Shown: piece after piece, positions 60,425 through 64,000 of the stretch
Layout: each line of letters starts with the position of its first letter
Numbering within the stretch: the first letter of the stretch is position 1
Assembly: GCF_041052385.1 (NCBI RefSeq)
Contig: NZ_CP163439.1
Coordinates: 8,731,001 to 8,795,000 of the forward strand
Length of the DNA: 64,000 nucleotides
Source of the DNA: Streptomyces sp. R28
Lineage (GTDB): Bacteria; Actinomycetota; Actinomycetes; Streptomycetales; Streptomycetaceae
Direction: 5' to 3'
Position numbers and translations under genes: made by a program
Notes under the pieces: model-generated
What the model was told of the DNA's origin: nothing
The model's database searches: none
The model's input: only the letters and a program-made list of their open reading frames with translations

Positions 60425-61118
60425 TCCCCCTGTTTGTTCCGTCCAGTGCGTCGGGGGCATCGGAGGCATCGAGCAATTCCAGCACCAGGTCGATGACCAG
60501 CTCCGGCTGTCCGACAAACGGCGAGTGGCCCGTCTCCCACTTGCGAACGGAGTCGCAGCGCGCGGCCATGACCTGTTGGAGACCCGGGTCGATAGCCCGG
60601 TCCTCCGTGCAGACGACGTAGACGGAAGGGGTGTGTTTCCAGCCGTGACGTTCCGGGACTCCCCGCCCGCAGCCTGCCGCTTGGGCTCGTAGCAGTCCCA
60701 CTGCCCAAGCAGCCAGGTGCTCAGGGCAGTCTGCATACAGTGCAGCCACGGCCCGGCTTGGGGCAAGGTGCGTAGAACCGTCTGTCTGCGGCTCGATGGC
60801 GGACTTCAACTGGACGGATGCACCGCCCAAGCTCGCCGCACTCTCATGCACATCCGGCACGAAGGCCGCCAGATACACCAGACGCCCGACTCCGCGCAGA
60901 CCGGTGATCACCGATCCCCCGTAGGAGTGGCCCAGAACCAGGGGAGGCGCGGCCAGCACGTCAACGACGGCCTGCACCACCGCCGTATCCGCAGTCAAGG
61001 AGCCCCGGTGCAGTTCGGGAGTGACCACGTCCACGCCCGCCGCTCGCAGGCCCTCAGCAACCCGGATGAAGTGCTCAGGCTGGTGATACAGGCCGTGAAC
61101 CAAAACCACGCTGGCCAT
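60408..61118 (-). CDS. Alpha/beta fold hydrolase
   Basis: This 236-residue hydrolase has the oxyanion segment VVLVHGLYHQPEHFIRVAEG, the nucleophile elbow LVLGHSYGGSVITGL (Ser), a late acid VCTEDRAI and the His in WETGHSPFVGQPEL. The substrate is unknown. The last about 6 codons overlap the IS5 remnant, so the original C-terminus may have been replaced. ATG 61118 (MASVVLVHG). Confidence 0.88.
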   Translation of the reverse strand: MASVVLVHGLYHQPEHFIRVAEGLRAAGVDVVTPELHRGSLTADTAVVQAVVDVLAAPPLVLGHSYGGSVITGLRGVGRLVYLAAFVPDVHESAASLGGASVQLKSAIEPQTDGSTHLAPSRAVAALYADCPEHLAAWAVGLLRAQAAGCGRGVPERHGWKHTPSVYVVCTEDRAIDPGLQQVMAARCDSVRKWETGHSPFVGQPELVIDLVLELLDASDAPDALDGTNRGITATR

Positions 61119-61211
61119 TTGGTCAGACCCCCGGGTCGACTTGTCGAAGGGTGCGGAGAGTACCAAGGTTCTGAAGCAGCCCTCTGAGGGCCCTGGCTGC
61201 CTTGAAACCGA

Positions 61212-61303
61212 TCAGTCGTGCTTGGGCTTCCGAAGCTGCCGCCAGCAGATGAGATTGCAGGCCAGGGAGCCGAAGGCGTCGTGTAGTTCGGTGCGGCTTT
61301 CTC
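61212..61303 (-). mobile_element. IS5-family transposase, 3' end remnant
   Basis: The frame reads ESRTELHDAFGSLACNLICW then RQLRKPKHD and stop, the C-terminus of an IS5-type transposase. The rest of the element is missing. It lies just upstream of the hydrolase gene. Confidence 0.7.
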
Positions 61304-61474
61304 AGCGGACAGCAAGCCTCCATCAGACCCGGAGCGGTTCTTGACGGCGTATATACCCAGTTCAAACTGCAGCGAGGGGTTTTGGTGGGGCTGTGCTGAC
61401 ATGAACTCCGGCTGTGGGCGGGAGAGATGGGCGGGACTTGTCCATTCACGTCGCTTGCGCAAGTGGCTGATGCC

Positions 61475-61800
61475 GTCGGGTGCTCGATCTGCTGGAAGCC
61501 CGGGAGAAGAAGATGCGCACGGCGGCGGGAGGAGGCCGAGCGGGTGCAGGCCGCACTCGGGGAGGCGGAACGCGCACTTCAGCGTCGGGTGGATGCCCGG
61601 GTCGCGGTGGCCGTGGTGCTGACCGAGCCGACCTCCGCGGCAGCGGGGCCAGTGCCAAGGCCGGTGGCGGGGTCGGTGGTGCCGCACCGGATCGAGGGCA
61701 TGGCGGCGTCCGGCCTGGCCCGGATTGCCAACGCATCGTGGATGGCGGAGGTTCGCGCCCTACTTTTCAGAGCGGGTCAGAGAGAGGAGACCGGGCCTTG
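61475..61800 (+). pseudogene. Coiled-coil ORF remnant
   Basis: LDLLEAREKKMRTA in one frame and ARRREEAERVQAALGEAERA, LQRRVDARVAVAVVL in another form a continuous coiled-coil pattern, broken by a frameshift near 61520. Such ORFs accompany some transposons in Streptomyces. Weak evidence. Confidence 0.35.
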
Positions 61801-62348
61801 AATGAGTGCAGGTCGGCTACGGCGAGGGTTTGCTCCGCGTCATGCGCCTCGAAGGTGCCCACGCACTGGAAGCCGAGGCGGATGGCGAGCTTGAGGGAAC
61901 GCTCGTTGGCCGTCTGGGTCACCACCAGGACCGGCTGGTCGGGCAGCTCGTCGGCGGCGGCGCGCAACATAGCCGTGGCAGCCTCGAATGCCAGTCCCGC
62001 ACCCCAACTGCCGCGCCGGAGCAGGTAGGTCAGCTCCAGCTCCGAGCCTTCCTGGGTGACGTGTCCGGGAAGGTCGGCGGAACGGCGGTCGAGTACGAGT
62101 GTCCCGATGAACTGGTCGGTTTCCTTGTCGGCAATGACGTAGGTACCGGGCTTGGCGGCAATGGCGCTGGTGCCATTCGCGTCGAAGTACTGCTCGACGA
62201 TGCTACGGGGCCGCGGGCCGCCGAGGTGAGCACGGACCTGTGGATCGGTCTGGAGCTCGATGAGTCCGTCGATGTCGGCAGCGTGCGCTTTTCGCAGCTG
62301 GAGACGGACCGTGGTGATCTCCGTGGCAGACAGTGTGGGTGCGTTCAT
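61767..62348 (-). CDS. GNAT family N-acetyltransferase (RimJ/RimL-like)
   Basis: This 193-residue acetyltransferase has TVRLQLRKAHAADIDGLIEL, GTYVIADKETDQFIGTLVLD, ELTYLLRRGSWGAGLAFEAA (acetyl-CoA loop) and TQTANERSLKLAIRLGFQCV. It would acetylate a protein N-terminus or small amine. Alone on its strand after the IS graveyard. Confidence 0.9.
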   Translation of the reverse strand: MNAPTLSATEITTVRLQLRKAHAADIDGLIELQTDPQVRAHLGGPRPRSIVEQYFDANGTSAIAAKPGTYVIADKETDQFIGTLVLDRRSADLPGHVTQEGSELELTYLLRRGSWGAGLAFEAATAMLRAAADELPDQPVLVVTQTANERSLKLAIRLGFQCVGTFEAHDAEQTLAVADLHSFKARSPLSDPL

Positions 62349-62493
62349 GAGATCCGTTGTCCCGGCTCCTTGGATCGAGCCACCACTCTAGGGGCGGCGG
62401 TTCAGCTGGCCCTCGGGGATGCGCGGTTGGGGCATTTCCTGCACGAGGGAGGTGTCTCAGCGAGTGCTAAGTCGTCGCGCTGCACCGAGGGCT

Positions 62494-63324
62494 TCAGCAG
62501 TAGGGCGCTTGATTGGTGAGAGACGCCGCTACCCGCATCCATATACCGAAGAGGCGGTACAGGGCGGGCAGTTCGCCTGTTGCCTGGGTGGTTCTGCTGT
62601 CTGTCGTGGTGACCCCTGGGATTCCTGCCAGGGTGGTTGCCACGGATGCCGACTGCCATCGCACGGCCAGGGTGGACTGCTCTATGGTGGCTGCGGCTGC
62701 TCGCGGCCGTGTCGAGAGCACGTTGGCGACGGCCGCTTCGATCTCCTGGTGCGCTTGTGCCATGGGGCGTAGGTCTGCCGCGAAGCGACCGTGTGCGTGC
62801 TTCACGGTCACGGTGGTGATCGAGTCGTCCCAGGCCGCCGCTTCTGCGCAGGCGATGTCATCACCGGTGAGCGCGACCAGCGGGACGCCGAGTGCTGCCG
62901 CTGTGGCCTGGGCGAGCCCGATTTCTCCCACGAGCCGGTTGTTGAGCCACATGTCCTCGATCTCGTGGCCCATGAAGCTGTGGCTCAGCACGCCAGGAGA
63001 TCCGGCCCGGGAGTGATAGCCAATGCAGACCATGGCATTGTGCCCGGGTTCGAGGCCGGCCAGCATGCCCATGGTCTTGGGTTTGCCCCTTACCAGGCGT
63101 GCTGCCGGATGCAGGGTCTCGGGGAGGAGGTTGCGCATCGGACCGTGCGCGTCGTTGACGAGGATGTCGATTGCCCCGGCTGCGAGTGCGCCGCGCACTG
63201 CGGCGTTGACGTCCTCGGCCATGAGCAGACGCCCACGTTCGTAGTCCCGCCCGTCGGGCTGGACGTCGGCGGCGTCGACGAGTCCGGTCACGCCTTCCAT
63301 GTCGGCGCTGATGTAGATCCGCAT
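62494..63324 (-). CDS. M55 family metallopeptidase (D-aminopeptidase)
   Basis: This 276-residue protein has the M55 signatures ADMEGVTGL (metal ligands D8 and E10), DILVNDAHGPMRNLL, MVCIGYHSRAG and LSHSFMGHEIEDMWLNN. Family members cleave D-amino acid peptides, including peptidoglycan-derived ones. ATG 63324 (MRIYISADMEG). The VanX-like gene at 48213 has a related role but is far away. Confidence 0.93.
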   Translation of the reverse strand: MRIYISADMEGVTGLVDAADVQPDGRDYERGRLLMAEDVNAAVRGALAAGAIDILVNDAHGPMRNLLPETLHPAARLVRGKPKTMGMLAGLEPGHNAMVCIGYHSRAGSPGVLSHSFMGHEIEDMWLNNRLVGEIGLAQATAAALGVPLVALTGDDIACAEAAAWDDSITTVTVKHAHGRFAADLRPMAQAHQEIEAAVANVLSTRPRAAAATIEQSTLAVRWQSASVATTLAGIPGVTTTDSRTTQATGELPALYRLFGIWMRVAASLTNQAPYC

Positions 63325-63410
63325 ATGCGTACCTCTCGGCCTTCTGGTCAGTGATACGAGGGCTGGTCCGCCGCCGTCCGGCCCGCGCCGGCGCCGTGCT
63401 CGGGGTCTCG

Positions 63411-63922
63411 TTACTGGGCCTTCTGCAGGAAGGCGCGGGCAACAGAGCCTGCGTCGCCTCCGCCCGAGCCGCCGTCTTCGAGTAGCAGGGCCCAGGCGAG
63501 GTCCTGGTCAGCTTGGAATCCGATCATCCAGTGGCCTATGAGGGACGCGGCAAGTTCGTTGTCCGACGCGGAGACCGGCCCTGGGCAGTGGAGCCGTGCC
63601 TGGGCAACGGTGGGCAGCGAACGCTGCAGGCGCAGCGTCCAGGTCTGTACGTCCCGGGCCTCGGTGAGTGCCGCCGCGGCGAGGGGCAGGGAGATCTCCC
63701 GGTCCACGACCTTGCGGATGGTCGGCAGATCGAGTCCGAGTGCGCGCAGGGTGCGCACGAGAGCCAGCCGGGCGACGGCACCGTTTCGTAGAGCCGGTAT
63801 CCGGCGGGGCTGCGGTCGGCCGGCGTCACGATCCCGGAACTGGAGTAGAACCGGATCGCCTTGACCATGAGGGCGGTCCGCTGGGCCAGTGCACCGATGG
63901 GAAAGAGGGTGTCGCTGTTCAT
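63411..63922 (-). pseudogene. MerR family regulator, frameshifted
   Basis: The winged helix starts in one frame (LFPIGALAQRTALMVKAIRF, SPAGYRLYE). It continues in the next frame as GAVARLALVRTLRALGLDLP, TIRKVVDREISLPLAAAALT and ends with FLQKAQ. The break is near 63785, where one base is missing. It resembles the intact MerR protein at 48900. The C-terminal effector domain is also shorter. Confidence 0.75.
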
Positions 63923-64000
63923 TGGCGCGATGGGTGCCGGTGACGGGTCCGAGCGTCATGGTCGAGATGGCTCAGCGTCGCTCTGGGCGAGGTGTTCGCG

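Noticed and set aside
1..64000. tRNA genes or a tRNA-type attachment site for the island
   Set aside because: No TTCGANNC arm with a matching acceptor stem was found by eye. A tRNA scan would decide.

Overview
The window looks like chromosomal DNA of a Streptomyces or close relative. It is uniformly very GC-rich, GTG starts and start/stop overlaps are common, and the gene families are typical of the genus: ANTAR, STAS and SpoIIE-type phosphatase regulators, XRE plus DUF397 pairs, many DUF5994 genes, and an FxLD-type lanthipeptide cluster. No tRNA, rRNA or replication origin was seen.

Left part (1-27 kb), stress and osmotic response. At the edge, a ribbon-helix-helix regulator, a DUF4097 protein and an ABC transporter ATPase form a leftward operon. 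The regulator gene is preceded by a perfect inverted repeat and a phased array of GGCGCC-type hexamers. Next is a complete potassium-scavenging locus on the plus strand: a tiny membrane ORF, kdpF, kdpA, kdpB, kdpC, a strong hairpin, then kdpE and kdpD. From 11 to 27 kb the genes resemble a general stress regulon: PRC-barrel, CsbD and Asp23 proteins, two STAS anti-anti-sigma proteins, a SpoIIE phosphatase, ANTAR RNA-binding regulators, an internally shortened SigB-type sigma factor, an acyl-CoA desaturase and five DUF5994 paralogs. Three of the DUF5994 genes share one upstream element. Several genes here are broken (terC, one ANTAR gene, one GAF-ANTAR gene, the sigma factor).

Middle (27.3-36.8 kb), accessory island. 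A corA remnant marks the left side. The genes here belong to no family I recognise. Four consecutive genes encode small or membrane proteins in which neighbours carry matching short Gly/Asn-rich motifs at their facing termini (gene 1 C-terminus with gene 2 N-terminus; gene 3 C-terminus with gene 4 N-terminus). This layout recalls bacterial amyloid-signalling pairs and is the best candidate for an undescribed system. It is followed by a single-pass membrane protein, a large protein with a phosphotransferase-like HGDLHPGN motif, a small helical protein and a two-pass membrane coiled-coil protein. A short decayed CRISPR-like array of type I-E periodicity lies at 36.1 kb.

Right-middle (36.8-47 kb), a leftward class I lanthipeptide cluster. 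It holds three small unknown genes, an isoaspartyl-type methyltransferase, a 64-residue precursor with four cysteines, a full LanB dehydratase, a LanC cyclase and an extra stand-alone SpaB_C-type protein. Divergent from it are an unknown gene, DUF6879, XRE/DUF5753 and DUF397 genes.

Right part (47-64 kb), mixed single-gene functions: a mycothiol-dependent isomerase-type protein, a VanX-like dipeptidase, MerR, two GNATs, a methyltransferase, an APH-like kinase, an XRE/quinone-reductase divergent pair, DinB, an MFS exporter with an ArsR-type regulator, NUDIX, an alpha/beta hydrolase and an M55 aminopeptidase. Between 58.4 and 61.8 kb there is a graveyard of IS5 and IS21 fragments and a broken AAA ATPase. 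A frameshifted MerR gene closes the window.
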